64,000 nt of DNA from Rhodoplanes sp. (GTDB lineage Bacteria; Pseudomonadota; Alphaproteobacteria; Rhizobiales; Xanthobacteraceae): NCBI RefSeq assembly GCF_013377085.1, contig NZ_JACAAX010000001.1, positions 124,001-188,000 on the forward strand, given 5' to 3'. Shown here one piece after another: positions 34,920-45,369 of this stretch. The notes below the pieces were generated by a model. The model made no database searches, had not been told where the DNA came from, and worked only from the letters and a program-made list of their open reading frames with translations. Every line of letters starts with the position of its first letter. Position 1 is the stretch's first letter. The translations under genes and the position numbers were made by a program.

Positions 34920-36644
34920 TCACTCGTGATACGACCACGCCTTCGCGCCGGCCGAGAAATCGTAGACGGGCGTCGGGCAGTCCTTGTCGGCCTTGACGTC
35001 GACCACGGCCGTGGTGCCGCAGGCGAGCGCCTTTTGGAACGTCTCCTCCAGTGCTGCGGGGTCGTCGACCGTGAACCCTTCGGCGCCGAGCGATCGCGCA
35101 AATCCCGCCCAGTCGTGATCCGGCAGGCTGGTCAGCGCCGCCGGCACCGGCCCTTCCTGGTGGGCGCGCAGCCACACATTGCCGAGTGCGGCGTTGTTGA
35201 GCACCACATAGACGATCGGCAGCCGGTGGCGCGCCGCCGTCTGGATCTCGATGCCGTGCATGTGCATGCAGCCGTCGCCCGTCACCACGGCGACGCGGCA
35301 GTCTGTTCGCGCGCACTGCACGCCGACGGCCGCCGGAATGGCCCAGCCCATCGGGCCGAGATTGGTGGCCGAGACATAGGTGCCGGGCTCGTAGGCGGTC
35401 CAGTAGTGGCCCATGAAGGCGCGGTGCGCGCCGGAGTCGACCAGCACGATGCCGCCGCGCGGAAACGCTTTTCTCAAGGCCGTGACGGCTGCCGCGGGAT
35501 GGATCGGCCGCGTTTCGCGCGCGCAGTTCTCGGTGTCGTAGAGGCGGCGGCCGGCCTTGATCCGATCCACCCAGGCGCGCCGCTCCGCCTGCGCGGCGCT
35601 CGCCGCCGGGCCGGCGTCGAGGCGCTCCGCCATCAGGCGCAAAAATGCGCCGGCGCCGCCCGGCACCGCATGGGCGGCCTGGCCATGCGCCGTCAGCTCG
35701 TCCATGTCGGTGTTGACGTGGATCATCACGGCCTTGGTGCGCTCGCGCAGCGTCCAGTGCATGGTGTCGCGCTCGTTGAGCCCGGAGCCGAGCACGAGCA
35801 GCACGTCGAGGTCGTCGGCGAAGACCGCCGCCGTCGCGTGCCGCGTGCCGGCATAGCCGAATACGCCGAGCGACAGCGGATGGTCCTCCGGGAACACGTC
35901 CTTGGCGCGCAGCGTCGTGGCGACAGGCATGGCCCAGCCCTCGGCCACTGTCTTCAATGCGGCGGCCGAGGCCGGGTCGGCGACGCCGGCGCCGGCCAGG
36001 CAGACGATGCGCAGGCCGCGGCCGTCCTTCGCCGCCGTGAGTGTCGCCAGCGCCGCCTCCGCCTGCGGCAGGCTGAGCGGCGCATCACCGGCGAAGAAGG
36101 GCGACACCGGCACGTAGGACGCCGAGCAGTCGTCGACCAGCGCGTCGCGGGTGAGCGACAGATGCACGGGCCCGCGCGGCCGCGACAACATCGTGGTGAG
36201 CGCGTGGCGCAGCCAGTGATTCAGGTTCTCGGCCTCGGCGACCGTCGCCGAGAGGCGCGTCAGCGGCTTCATCACGGCGGTATCGTCCAGCGTCGCCTGG
36301 CTCGCATCCTGGAAGGCGCCGAGGCCCTCCATGGCGCGCGCCACCTCGCCGCTCAGCACCAGCACGGGAGCGGAGTCGGTCTTCGCCGCGGCGATCGCGG
36401 TCGCCATGTTGGTGAGGCCCGGGCCGCCGATGCCCAGGACAGCGCCGAAGCGGCCGCTCGCCCGCCCATAGCCATCCGCCATGTAGGCGGCGCCGCCTTC
36501 GTGGGCCGCGACGATCGGCGTCAGGCCGCGCTGCCGGCCGATCGCCGGCAGGAACGGATCGACCAGCCCGCCCGGCACCATGAACAGATGGCCGAGTCCT
36601 TCGGCGGCGAGCGCCTGCAGAATGAAATCCGTTCCTTGCGCCAT
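34920..36644 (-). CDS. ThDP-dependent enzyme of the acetolactate synthase/benzoylformate decarboxylase group
   Basis: 574 residues in the three-domain layout: N-terminal PYR domain with the ThDP-activating glutamate in VAAHEGGAAYMADGYGRA, a central Rossmann-like domain, and the C-terminal PP domain with GDG to NN motif (VVTGDGCMHMHG, then VVLNNAALG). It resembles the large acetolactate-synthase-like family but no small regulatory subunit gene is adjacent, and the gene stands alone, so catabolic decarboxylation or carboligation is likelier than valine synthesis. The ATG at 36644 opens directly with the conserved start of the PYR domain (MAQGTDFILQALAAEG). Confidence 0.86.
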   Translation of the reverse strand: MAQGTDFILQALAAEGLGHLFMVPGGLVDPFLPAIGRQRGLTPIVAAHEGGAAYMADGYGRASGRFGAVLGIGGPGLTNMATAIAAAKTDSAPVLVLSGEVARAMEGLGAFQDASQATLDDTAVMKPLTRLSATVAEAENLNHWLRHALTTMLSRPRGPVHLSLTRDALVDDCSASYVPVSPFFAGDAPLSLPQAEAALATLTAAKDGRGLRIVCLAGAGVADPASAAALKTVAEGWAMPVATTLRAKDVFPEDHPLSLGVFGYAGTRHATAAVFADDLDVLLVLGSGLNERDTMHWTLRERTKAVMIHVNTDMDELTAHGQAAHAVPGGAGAFLRLMAERLDAGPAASAAQAERRAWVDRIKAGRRLYDTENCARETRPIHPAAAVTALRKAFPRGGIVLVDSGAHRAFMGHYWTAYEPGTYVSATNLGPMGWAIPAAVGVQCARTDCRVAVVTGDGCMHMHGIEIQTAARHRLPIVYVVLNNAALGNVWLRAHQEGPVPAALTSLPDHDWAGFARSLGAEGFTVDDPAALEETFQKALACGTTAVVDVKADKDCPTPVYDFSAGAKAWSYHE

Positions 36645-36738
36645 GGCGGCCCCCGGTGCTGCGAGCGGTGCCTCGTGGGGAGCATTGAACGGCAGGCTGC
36701 GCGCGCCAGCAAGCCCGTACCGGCACGCCGGGGAGACA

Positions 36739-37992
36739 TCACGATGGCGGCCGGCGTGACCGCGCCCGGACCGGCCAGTCGACGACGCCGGCGCAGAACA
36801 GCGCGGCCCATACCAGCACGGGCTGAAAGGCGAGTCGTGGCGCGTGATACCACCAGGTGTCCGGCACGGGCGGCAGCGCGATGCCCTCGACGGCCTGCTT
36901 GATGTTGGCCGGCAGCACGCAGACCGCATAGAGGGCCAGCATCACGCCGGCGAGCTTTCGGGTGCGCGGCACCAGCAGCGCGACGGCGCCGGCGATCTCC
37001 AGCGCGCCGGTCACCAGGATCACGTCGTGCGGGTGCGGCACAAAGGCCGGCGTGATGGCGATGAACGGCTCAGGCCGCATCACATGGGCGACGCCCGCTG
37101 CCGCATAGGCGGCGGCGAGCAGGATGCGCAGGGCGCGCCGCACGCCCGGATGAGGCACGGCGTGGTCCTGTGCGGGCAGCGGGGCAGGGCGTTCGGGCAT
37201 GCCGGACATCGACGTCGCCGCCGGCGAAGCGTTCGCGGTGTCGTCGTGGCGGGGCTCCTGCTCCGGTGCCGGCTCGGACGGCTTTTCGATCCGGCCGCGG
37301 CGCTGCAGCCATACGCCGACCTGGCCGCACAGCAGCGCCCAGGCGGCGCCGAGGCACCAGCCGGCCAGCACGTCGCTCGGCCAGTGGACGCCGAGATAGA
37401 TGCGGCTGACGCCGATCATGAGGGTCAGGGCGACGGCCGTGCCGATCACATAGGCCTTCAGGCGTCGCCGGCTTTGCACCCGCGCCAGCAGCACGCCCAG
37501 CGTGAGGAACGTGACGGCCGAGGCGGTCGCATGGCCGCTCGGGAAGCTGGAGGTGTGGACGTCGACCAGATGGGCGACGAGATCCGGGCGCGGGCGGGCC
37601 ACCACCAGCTTGACGGCCTCGACCAGCACGCCGCCACCGGCGATCGAGACGAACACCAGCAGGGCCGCGGCGCGCTTGCCGTCGACCACGAGGAAGCCGA
37701 GCACCACCGCGGTCAGCACGGTGAGCACCGTGACGCTGCCGAGCGAGGTCAGATCCCGGACGATGATCTCGAACCAGGGCGGGCCGATCGGGTCGCCGAG
37801 ATCGGCCGGGTTGCGCAGCAACGTCAGGATCGCCGCGTCGAGCGCGTGGGTGTCGCCCTCGCGCACCTGGTCGGCGATCAGGATGAAGCCGAACAGGGCC
37901 GCGGCGATCAGGAACAGGATCAGCACGGGTCCGAGCTCGGCCGGTGCCGGCAGGCGGGCTCGCATCGACGGCGGCATGATCCGGTGCAGCAC
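36739..37992 (-). CDS. PAP2 phosphatase fused to a DoxX-like membrane domain
   Basis: 417 residues, multi-pass membrane protein. Residues about 1-240 form a PAP2 lipid-phosphatase domain with its three motifs: KLVVARPRP, PSGHATASAV (catalytic His) and SRIYLGVHWPSDVLAG. A hydrophilic linker rich in Pro, Glu and Ala (about 240-285) leads to a second membrane domain, about 285-410, with the DoxX-type repeats VRRALRILLAAAYAAAGVAH, VTGALEIAGAVALLVPRT and LAGVMLALYAVCVLP. A single uninterrupted frame connects them. Lipid phosphatase activity (undecaprenyl-PP or phosphatidate) is expected; the DoxX part has unknown purpose. Confidence 0.87.
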   Translation of the reverse strand: MLHRIMPPSMRARLPAPAELGPVLILFLIAAALFGFILIADQVREGDTHALDAAILTLLRNPADLGDPIGPPWFEIIVRDLTSLGSVTVLTVLTAVVLGFLVVDGKRAAALLVFVSIAGGGVLVEAVKLVVARPRPDLVAHLVDVHTSSFPSGHATASAVTFLTLGVLLARVQSRRRLKAYVIGTAVALTLMIGVSRIYLGVHWPSDVLAGWCLGAAWALLCGQVGVWLQRRGRIEKPSEPAPEQEPRHDDTANASPAATSMSGMPERPAPLPAQDHAVPHPGVRRALRILLAAAYAAAGVAHVMRPEPFIAITPAFVPHPHDVILVTGALEIAGAVALLVPRTRKLAGVMLALYAVCVLPANIKQAVEGIALPPVPDTWWYHAPRLAFQPVLVWAALFCAGVVDWPVRARSRRPPS

Positions 37993-38039
37993 GCGACCTC
38001 CGCGGTGTCAGGGCGCCGGAGAGGTGGCCGCGGCGATCG

Positions 38040-38645
38040 TCACGGATGGCGCGGTGAGGTCCAACCCTGGACGATGCGGCGCAGCAGCCCGGGCGACGGC
38101 ACGCTGGGTTGACTGTTGGCGGGCGGCAGGTCGGCAGCGGTCGCCCGCACGATCGCCGGCGGCTCGGCGGACGTGATCCGGCCCGCCGCGCGGACCGGCT
38201 CTCGCACGGCCGCCCGCTTGGCGCGCTGCTGTGCCCGCACCGAGGCGAGGGCCGCCGGGCCGACGCCGCCGAGAAAGACCTGCTCGTGCGGCACGCTGAG
38301 CCGGGCGACGGCTTCCGACAGCGGCAGCCAGTCGACGGCGCGGATGTCGCGCGCCGGGTCGTTCACCGTGCCGTCGAGCGCCTGCATGCGCCAGAACTGG
38401 GCGAGCTTGACGGAGCCGCGCACCGGATAGGCGATGACGCCGAGGAACTCGTGCACCGCGACGTCGTGGCCGGTCTCCTCCATCACCTCGCGCAGCGCGC
38501 CCGTGATGGGGTCCTCGAGCGGCTTGAGCTTGCCCTTCGGCAGCACCCAGCCGTTGTCCTTGCGCCGCTGGACGATCGCGACCAGCGGCTTGGATCCATG
38601 GCGGACCACGATGCCGCCGGCTGCCAAGACATGTGTGCGCGCCAT
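38040..38645 (-). CDS. NUDIX hydrolase
   Basis: 201 residues. Hydrolyses a nucleoside-diphosphate-linked compound. The NUDIX box GKLKPLEDPITGALREVMEE, with TG following, matches Gx5Ex7REUxEExGU exactly. The catalytic domain spans about 1-130 (starts THVLAAGGIVVRHG); the C-terminal tail is Arg/Ala/Pro-rich and probably disordered. The subgroup with VQRRKDNGWVLPKGK resembles diadenosine-polyphosphate or diphosphoinositol-polyphosphate hydrolases. It lies 95 bases downstream of the CvpA-family gene in the same direction. Confidence 0.9.
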   Translation of the reverse strand: MARTHVLAAGGIVVRHGSKPLVAIVQRRKDNGWVLPKGKLKPLEDPITGALREVMEETGHDVAVHEFLGVIAYPVRGSVKLAQFWRMQALDGTVNDPARDIRAVDWLPLSEAVARLSVPHEQVFLGGVGPAALASVRAQQRAKRAAVREPVRAAGRITSAEPPAIVRATAADLPPANSQPSVPSPGLLRRIVQGWTSPRHP

Positions 38646-38740
38646 TCCGCTCTCCCGGCCCGGCCGATTCGGCGAATCAACGGGACCATACAGCGCAGCG
38701 CCGCGTCGGCGAAGCGCGCCGTCCGGCCCGACGTGGCCGC

Positions 38741-39271
38741 TCAGAGGCCGCGCTCGCGCTTCAGCCGGTCGATGAAGGTCTCGACCTCGGGCGGCAGGGT
38801 CTTGAGCCCGGCGGCCGCAGCGGTGGCGAGCACCGGGCGCAGGCGCGACTCGGCGAGAAACCGCGGCTGCAGATGCGGCGGGATGATCCGGTCGAACACC
38901 AGCACCAGCACGACGGCGACGAGGCCGATGCGACCGGCCCCCAGCATCGCGCCGGCGAGCCGGTCCGGCAGGCCGACGATCGGGCCGATCACGGCCGCGA
39001 CGGCGGTGCGCATCAGCGCGCCGAGCGCGATCCCGCTCGCCACCAGGACGCCGGCGAAGATCACGGCCGGCGGCACCTCGGGCGCGCCCGGCTGGCCGGC
39101 CAGCATGGCTGTCACGATCGGGGTGGCATAGATGGCGACGGGCGCCGCCGCGACATAGCCCAGGATGGTCGCCAGGCTGCGCATCAGGCCCGTGGTGAAG
39201 CCCATCAGGGCGGCGAGCAGCGCCAGCGCCCCGATCACGGCGTCGAAGCTGTTGATGGCGGACGGGTCCAC
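38741..39271 (-). CDS. CvpA-family membrane protein
   Basis: 176 residues with about four hydrophobic segments, opening DPSAINSFDAVIGALALLAA and continuing MGFTTGLMRSLATILGYVAA, the order seen in CvpA (colicin V production) proteins. A GTG at 39271 is the best start, since the family N terminus begins just before IN-x-DAVI; a weak GAG is upstream. Function in bacteria is poorly defined, with links to colicin V export and envelope stress. It precedes the NUDIX gene. Confidence 0.82.
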   Translation of the reverse strand: MDPSAINSFDAVIGALALLAALMGFTTGLMRSLATILGYVAAAPVAIYATPIVTAMLAGQPGAPEVPPAVIFAGVLVASGIALGALMRTAVAAVIGPIVGLPDRLAGAMLGAGRIGLVAVVLVLVFDRIIPPHLQPRFLAESRLRPVLATAAAAGLKTLPPEVETFIDRLKRERGL

Positions 39272-39345
39272 GGGCGGTCTCGTTCGGGTGAGCCGCCATG
39301 ATAGCGCAAGCCCGCCGCGGCCGGGGCGCGATCCGCCGACAAGGT

Positions 39346-39780
39346 TTACGGCTGGGCGTGGCGCAAGAACAGCCAGTGGACCGGCACGGCGGCGGCGGCG
39401 GGCAGCAGGATCGCGAGATCGACCAGCACGGCGAGATCCTCGGCGATGCGGCCGCCGAGGCCGGGGCCGCTCATCAGGGTGCCGGCGGCCCAGAGGCCGA
39501 GCCCGAGCACCAGCAGAACAGCCAGGATCGCCAGGGCGGTCCGGCGGATACGGGCGGCCGACCAGCGATGCCAGACCACCAGCCCGAACACGGCCGTGAT
39601 CATCGCGACGAGGCCCGCGAGCGCGACCAGGGCCGCCGTGGCATCGCCCCCGCCATAACCGGCCAGCACGGCGTGCTGAAGCCCGGCGGCGACGGTGAGC
39701 GACAGCACGAAGCCGAGGGCGAGGCGGGCAGGGGCGCGCATGGTTCGTGTCCCGAGGGTGGAGCCGTGCCGGGTGGTCAT
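39346..39780 (-). CDS. Four-helix membrane protein of unknown function
   Basis: 144 residues with about four membrane segments (LALGFVLSLTVAAGLQHAVL, VALAGLVAMITAVFGLVVWH, LAILAVLLVLGLGLWAAGTL, LAVLVDLAILLPAAAAVPVH). Family not recognised. The ATG at 39780 overlaps the stop of the upstream gene as ATGA, making it the last gene of a three-gene coupled operon; an internal ATG 14 codons on is a weaker alternative. Confidence 0.65.
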   Translation of the reverse strand: MTTRHGSTLGTRTMRAPARLALGFVLSLTVAAGLQHAVLAGYGGGDATAALVALAGLVAMITAVFGLVVWHRWSAARIRRTALAILAVLLVLGLGLWAAGTLMSGPGLGGRIAEDLAVLVDLAILLPAAAAVPVHWLFLRHAQP

Positions 39781-40229
39781 GCGGTCGACGTCGGCAGGCG
39801 GGTCCGCGGCGCGGTCCTTCGAGCGGTCCGGGTCCGGCGCGGTTGCGGCCGGCGCAAGCCATCGTCGACGTCCGGCGCCGGCCCATAGCCGCGCGTGCCG
39901 TCGGTCACCGGGACGAACACCCAGTCGAGCCGGTCGAGATAGGCCTGTAGGCGGCGCCCCGGACAGCGGCGTATCCGGGAGCCGTCGTGCGGGCTGAGAT
40001 GGTGGATGACATGCATCAGGATCGCACGATGCACGAACGCCGCCGCGCGGCGTGCCGCCGCACGCTGCCGCGGCGGGGCGGCGGCGATCACCGCCATGGC
40101 GTCGAAGAGCTCCCAGAACGCGGCGGCGTCGAAGCGGTCGCGCTCGTGCAGGGCGTACAGGAACGACACCTCCGCCGCCGCTTCGTTGGCGACGAGAACC
40201 GCGAGAGCGTTTCGGTATGACGGCGTCAT
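39777..40229 (-). CDS. Unknown 150-residue protein, middle gene of a coupled trio
   Basis: Begins MTPSYRNALAVLVANEAAAE and continues as a mostly helical domain with RFDAAAFWELFDAMAVIAA and a His-rich stretch ILMHVIHHLSPHDGS; the tail is Arg/Thr-rich. No known family. Its ATG overlaps the preceding gene's stop (ATGA) and its stop overlaps the next start the same way, so three proteins are probably made in one unit. The histidine cluster MHVIHH could bind metal; this is a suggestion only. Confidence 0.65.
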   Translation of the reverse strand: MTPSYRNALAVLVANEAAAEVSFLYALHERDRFDAAAFWELFDAMAVIAAAPPRQRAAARRAAAFVHRAILMHVIHHLSPHDGSRIRRCPGRRLQAYLDRLDWVFVPVTDGTRGYGPAPDVDDGLRRPQPRRTRTARRTAPRTRLPTSTA

Positions 40230-40432
40230 CCTCGGCGATCCGGCAGGTCGGCGGGCGCCGCGCCGCCGCCCTTCGAGGAGCGAATCTCCTCCGTCAACGC
40301 CGCGATCTGCTGCTCGAGCTTTTCGAGCTGCGGCTTGTCGCGCGACGAGAGGTAGGACGTGCCGCCGCCCAGCACCGCGACGATCCACCAGATCCAGAAG
40401 AAATCCCAGAAGCCGAGGACCGTGTCCGACAT
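40226..40432 (-). CDS. 68-residue single-pass membrane protein with coiled coil, first gene of the trio
   Basis: MSDTVLGFWDFFWIWWIVAV is a tryptophan/phenylalanine-rich N-terminal membrane or interfacial helix, followed by GGGTSYLSSRD and a heptad-like helix LEKLEQQIAALTEEIRSSK. The short design recalls small membrane partners of larger complexes. Stop overlaps the next ATG. The ATG is the only one consistent with this layout. Family not recognised. Confidence 0.65.
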   Translation of the reverse strand: MSDTVLGFWDFFWIWWIVAVLGGGTSYLSSRDKPQLEKLEQQIAALTEEIRSSKGGGAAPADLPDRRG

Positions 40433-40652
40433 TTCGCGCCTCCTCTTCGACGCAGGGCGACCCAACGCGACGTGAACGGTAGTGTGGCGAGCGGCGATCC
40501 AGGTTCTCGCGACGAAAGGGGAACGCGATCGGCAGGACAGGTTACCGTCCGTGTCGTTGATCGTTCTGCTCGCCGTCCACCACAGTGTCGTACCGCTTTC
40601 GTGCGATGGATCGGCGATTCGGGCGCCGGGCGCCCTGGGGAGAACTTTTGGC

Positions 40653-41087
40653 ATGCGGCTCACATCGGGATTCCGGATCGCTCTCGTCGCTCTCGCGGCT
40701 CTGTTTTGCGCGGCCCCGGTGGCCCGCGCCGACAGCGGCAGCATCTCGCTCACCATCTACAAGGGCGGCTGGTTCATCGGCGGCTCGGGCGGCGGCGGCA
40801 CGCTGACGTTCCAGGGGCGCAAGTATCGGCTGTCGATCGGCGGGCTGTCCGCCGGCCTCGTCTTCGGCGCCTCGAAAGCCAATCTCCACGGCCGGGTCAG
40901 CAATATCGGCCGGCCCTCCGACGTCGCCGGGGTCTACGGCGCCGCCGGGGCCGGCGGCGCCATCGGCCCGGGCGCCCAGGCGATCGTGCTGCGCAACCAG
41001 AAGGGCGCCGTGCTCGAGCTGCAGGGCCGCCAGGTCGGCCTGATCGCCAATCTCGACCTCAGCGGGATGGCGCTGTCGTTGAAATAG
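40653..41087 (+). CDS. Exported glycine-rich beta protein of unknown function
   Basis: 144 residues: a signal peptide (IALVALAALFCAAPVARA) followed by a repetitive Gly-rich sequence with alternating hydrophobic residues (YKGGWFIGGSGGGGTLTFQG, GLSAGLVFGAS, GVYGAAGAGGAIGPGA), ending DLSGMALSLK. It probably forms a small beta barrel or sheet in the periplasm or outer membrane. No catalytic motif is visible. It is upstream of another small exported protein, 94 bases away. Confidence 0.72.
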   Translation: MRLTSGFRIALVALAALFCAAPVARADSGSISLTIYKGGWFIGGSGGGGTLTFQGRKYRLSIGGLSAGLVFGASKANLHGRVSNIGRPSDVAGVYGAAGAGGAIGPGAQAIVLRNQKGAVLELQGRQVGLIANLDLSGMALSLK

Positions 41088-41180
41088 CGCCGGCCTGGGG
41101 CCGTCGGCGCGTCGCGACCCGGGCGTCGGCGGCTGGACATCGCCTCGAACCGCTCGGCCCCTGGTCGATACCAAGGACCC

Positions 41181-41546
41181 ATGAGACGCTTCGCCGCCCT
41201 TCTACTTCTGGCCACCCTGAGCACCGCGATCATGGCTGGCGGGAGCCGCGCGGCCGAGTTCCGCGCCGGCGCCACCGTGCAGGTGAAGCCCAATTCGATC
41301 TGGTTCGACGACGCCGCCGGGCTGGCGCAGTGGCGGCGGGTGAAGAAAGCCGCCGGTGCGAAAGCCGTCGCCGCCTACGAGAGCAGGATTCTCGGGCGGC
41401 GCGAGGCCTGGCAGTTCATCAATCCGCTCGCCGTCAAAATCCTGCGCCATGATCCGAGGACCAACCGGGTCACCGTGGAGATGATCACCGAGGGCCGGCT
41501 GCAGGGCAGCACCTGGGTGCTCGCCGCCGATGCGCTGGCGCCATAG
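41181..41546 (+). CDS. Small exported protein of unknown function
   Basis: 121 residues with a signal peptide (FAALLLLATLSTAIMAGGSRA) and a basic mature part: GATVQVKPNSIWFDDAAGLA, REAWQFINPLAVKILRHDPR, and TVEMITEGRLQGSTWVLAAD. The last segments look like an SH3-like beta barrel (an envelope SH3b-type fold), which is a weak inference. It follows the Gly-rich exported protein and may be co-transcribed with it. Confidence 0.68.
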   Translation: MRRFAALLLLATLSTAIMAGGSRAAEFRAGATVQVKPNSIWFDDAAGLAQWRRVKKAAGAKAVAAYESRILGRREAWQFINPLAVKILRHDPRTNRVTVEMITEGRLQGSTWVLAADALAP

Positions 41547-41682
41547 CGCGTGGCGTGGACGGGTCGGGCTGCGAGGCACATGCGTCTCGGGCTAGAGCCC
41601 CGCGCGGGAACGCGCGATGTATGAATCGCTGCTTGCCGAAGACCGACCATGGCCGGCGTCCGGTACGCGCCGGCTACGGTTG

Positions 41683-41928
41683 CTACGGGCTGTCCTCCAC
41701 CTCGGTGTCCGGACGATCGCCGCCCATCGCGGTTTCGGTGTGCCACTTGCCGGCGGCGTCTTCGTATTCGATGACCTGGGTCTGGTCCGGGATGCGCTGC
41801 TCCTGTGCGGCTCGTTGCGCGGCAGCCAGCGCATCCGCATGGCTCGGGAACGGCTCCGAGAACACGTCGTCGACCTTGTAGGCCCAGCCTCCGTCATGCT
41901 GGACGATCCGATAGGTGATGTGCGCCAT
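41683..41928 (-). CDS. DUF2188-family protein
   Basis: 81 residues beginning MAHITYRIVQHDGGWAYKVD and continuing FSEPFPSHADALAAAQRAAQ, the classical layout of DUF2188 (a beta hairpin then helix, repeated). Function unknown, often stress-associated. It stands alone and is divergent from the ankyrin gene, with 262 bases between them. Confidence 0.82.
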   Translation of the reverse strand: MAHITYRIVQHDGGWAYKVDDVFSEPFPSHADALAAAQRAAQEQRIPDQTQVIEYEDAAGKWHTETAMGGDRPDTEVEDSP

Positions 41929-42190
41929 GGTCCACCTGGGGGTTGATGTGCCGACCCGGAGGGTAGCGCAACGAGCGGCGAAGCGCACGCGCCGGCGAGC
42001 GGGGCGGAGCTTTCGGCTGGCCCGGAGGAGCCTGTTGAGCGCACAGGGACGGCGAAGCCCGCAGGATGGCTCGAGTGGAGCGAAACCTATTCCAAGATCG
42101 ACGCGTGCTTGTCGGAAACGTGAACGGCGTTCGGTATCTTGCACCTTCGTTGGGACGGTACGATGGCGGCCGACGGCACGGAGGCCAATG

Positions 42191-42883
42191 ATGCGCGGCG
42201 CCATGGCGATGATCATCATGACTGTCGCGCTTGCCGCGGTCATCGGGCCGGCGCGCGCGCAGGTGGCTCCCTCGTCCGAGGAGATCGCTCGTTACGCCGG
42301 CCTGCATGCGGCGGCCGCCGCAGGCGACGTCCCTGCGCTTACTGCCGAGCTGGCGCGCGGCGCGGCCATCGACGCGCGTGACCAGAATGGCCGCACGCCA
42401 TTGCACGTCGCCGTGTTCCGCACCCATGCCGAGGCGGCGCGGGTGCTGGCCAAGGCCGGTGCCGACGTGCGCGCCCTCGATCGCCAGAGCTACGACATCG
42501 TCACCATCGCGGCCGTGGCGAACGATGTGTCCATGCTGCGCCTCGCCCTCGAGCTCGGTGGCGACGCCAAGCTGGTGACGAGCCCCTATCGCGGGACGGC
42601 ATTGATCGCCGCCGCGCATCTCGGCCACGCCGAGGTGGTGCGCTTGCTGATCGCCGCCGGCGCGCCGCTCGACCACGTCAACAATCTCGGCTGGACGGCG
42701 CTGATCGAGTCGATCGTGCTCGGCGACGGCGGCCCGAATCATCTCGCCTGCCTGACGGCGCTGCTCAATGCCGGGGCGACTCCAAACCTCGCCGACCGAG
42801 ACGGCAGGACACCGCTCGCCCTCGCCAAGGCCCGCGGTTTTCGCGAGATGGCGGCACGTCTGGAGGCGGCGGGCGGTCGGTGA
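42191..42883 (+). CDS. Exported ankyrin-repeat protein
   Basis: 230 residues. The signal peptide (MAMIIMTVALAAVIGPARA) is followed by about five ankyrin repeats from residue 30: GLHAAAAAGDVPALTAEL, GRTPLHVAVFRTHAEAAR, a degenerate one, GTALIAAAHLGHAEVVRLLI, GWTALIESIVLGDGG, GRTPLALAKARGFREMA. Ankyrin stacks bind proteins; a periplasmic location is unusual but shared by the AnkB-type proteins. GGAGG lies 6 bases before the ATG at 42191 (an ATG directly before it is closer). No toxin or partner gene is adjacent. Confidence 0.86.
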   Translation: MRGAMAMIIMTVALAAVIGPARAQVAPSSEEIARYAGLHAAAAAGDVPALTAELARGAAIDARDQNGRTPLHVAVFRTHAEAARVLAKAGADVRALDRQSYDIVTIAAVANDVSMLRLALELGGDAKLVTSPYRGTALIAAAHLGHAEVVRLLIAAGAPLDHVNNLGWTALIESIVLGDGGPNHLACLTALLNAGATPNLADRDGRTPLALAKARGFREMAARLEAAGGR

Positions 42884-42929
42884 GCAGGCGCGGGGCGAAA
42901 TAGCGAAGCGCATTCCCCTCTATCGAAAG

Positions 42930-42963
42930 AAAAGGGCGGGTCGGCGTTGCCGGACCAGCCCTT
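42930..42963 (-). terminator. Rho-independent terminator of thiC
   Basis: On the minus strand AAGGGC-T-GGTC-C-GGC, loop AAC, GCC-GACC-C-GCCCTT then TTCTTTCG: a stem with one mismatch and one bulge followed by a T-rich tail, 24 bases after the thiC stop. Confidence 0.7.
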
Positions 42964-42987
42964 CATCTCACGAAATCAAGCCAAGCC

Positions 42988-45190
<2,203 letters not shown>

Positions 45191-45369
45191 TGCGAGGCTG
45201 TCGCGATCCAGGGCCGGCGCCGGGACTGTGGGCTCCGAGTCGGTTGCCCCATACCCGCATGCGGGCGCCGGCGTCCGCCAGGCGCGATCCGTCGGCCTGG
45301 TGCGTCAGGTGGTCTGCGGAGCCTGGATGCCGGACGGCCCGGCGAAGCGGGGACGACCGCCGGGGAGGG

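Noticed and set aside
34920-36644. ilvB (biosynthetic acetolactate synthase) name
   Set aside because: No ilvH-type regulatory subunit or ilv genes are adjacent and the family has many catabolic members, so no gene symbol was given.
40653-41087. EipA/DUF1134 assignment for the Gly-rich exported protein
   Set aside because: The glycine pattern is superficially similar but the block order does not fit that family, so it was left as unknown.
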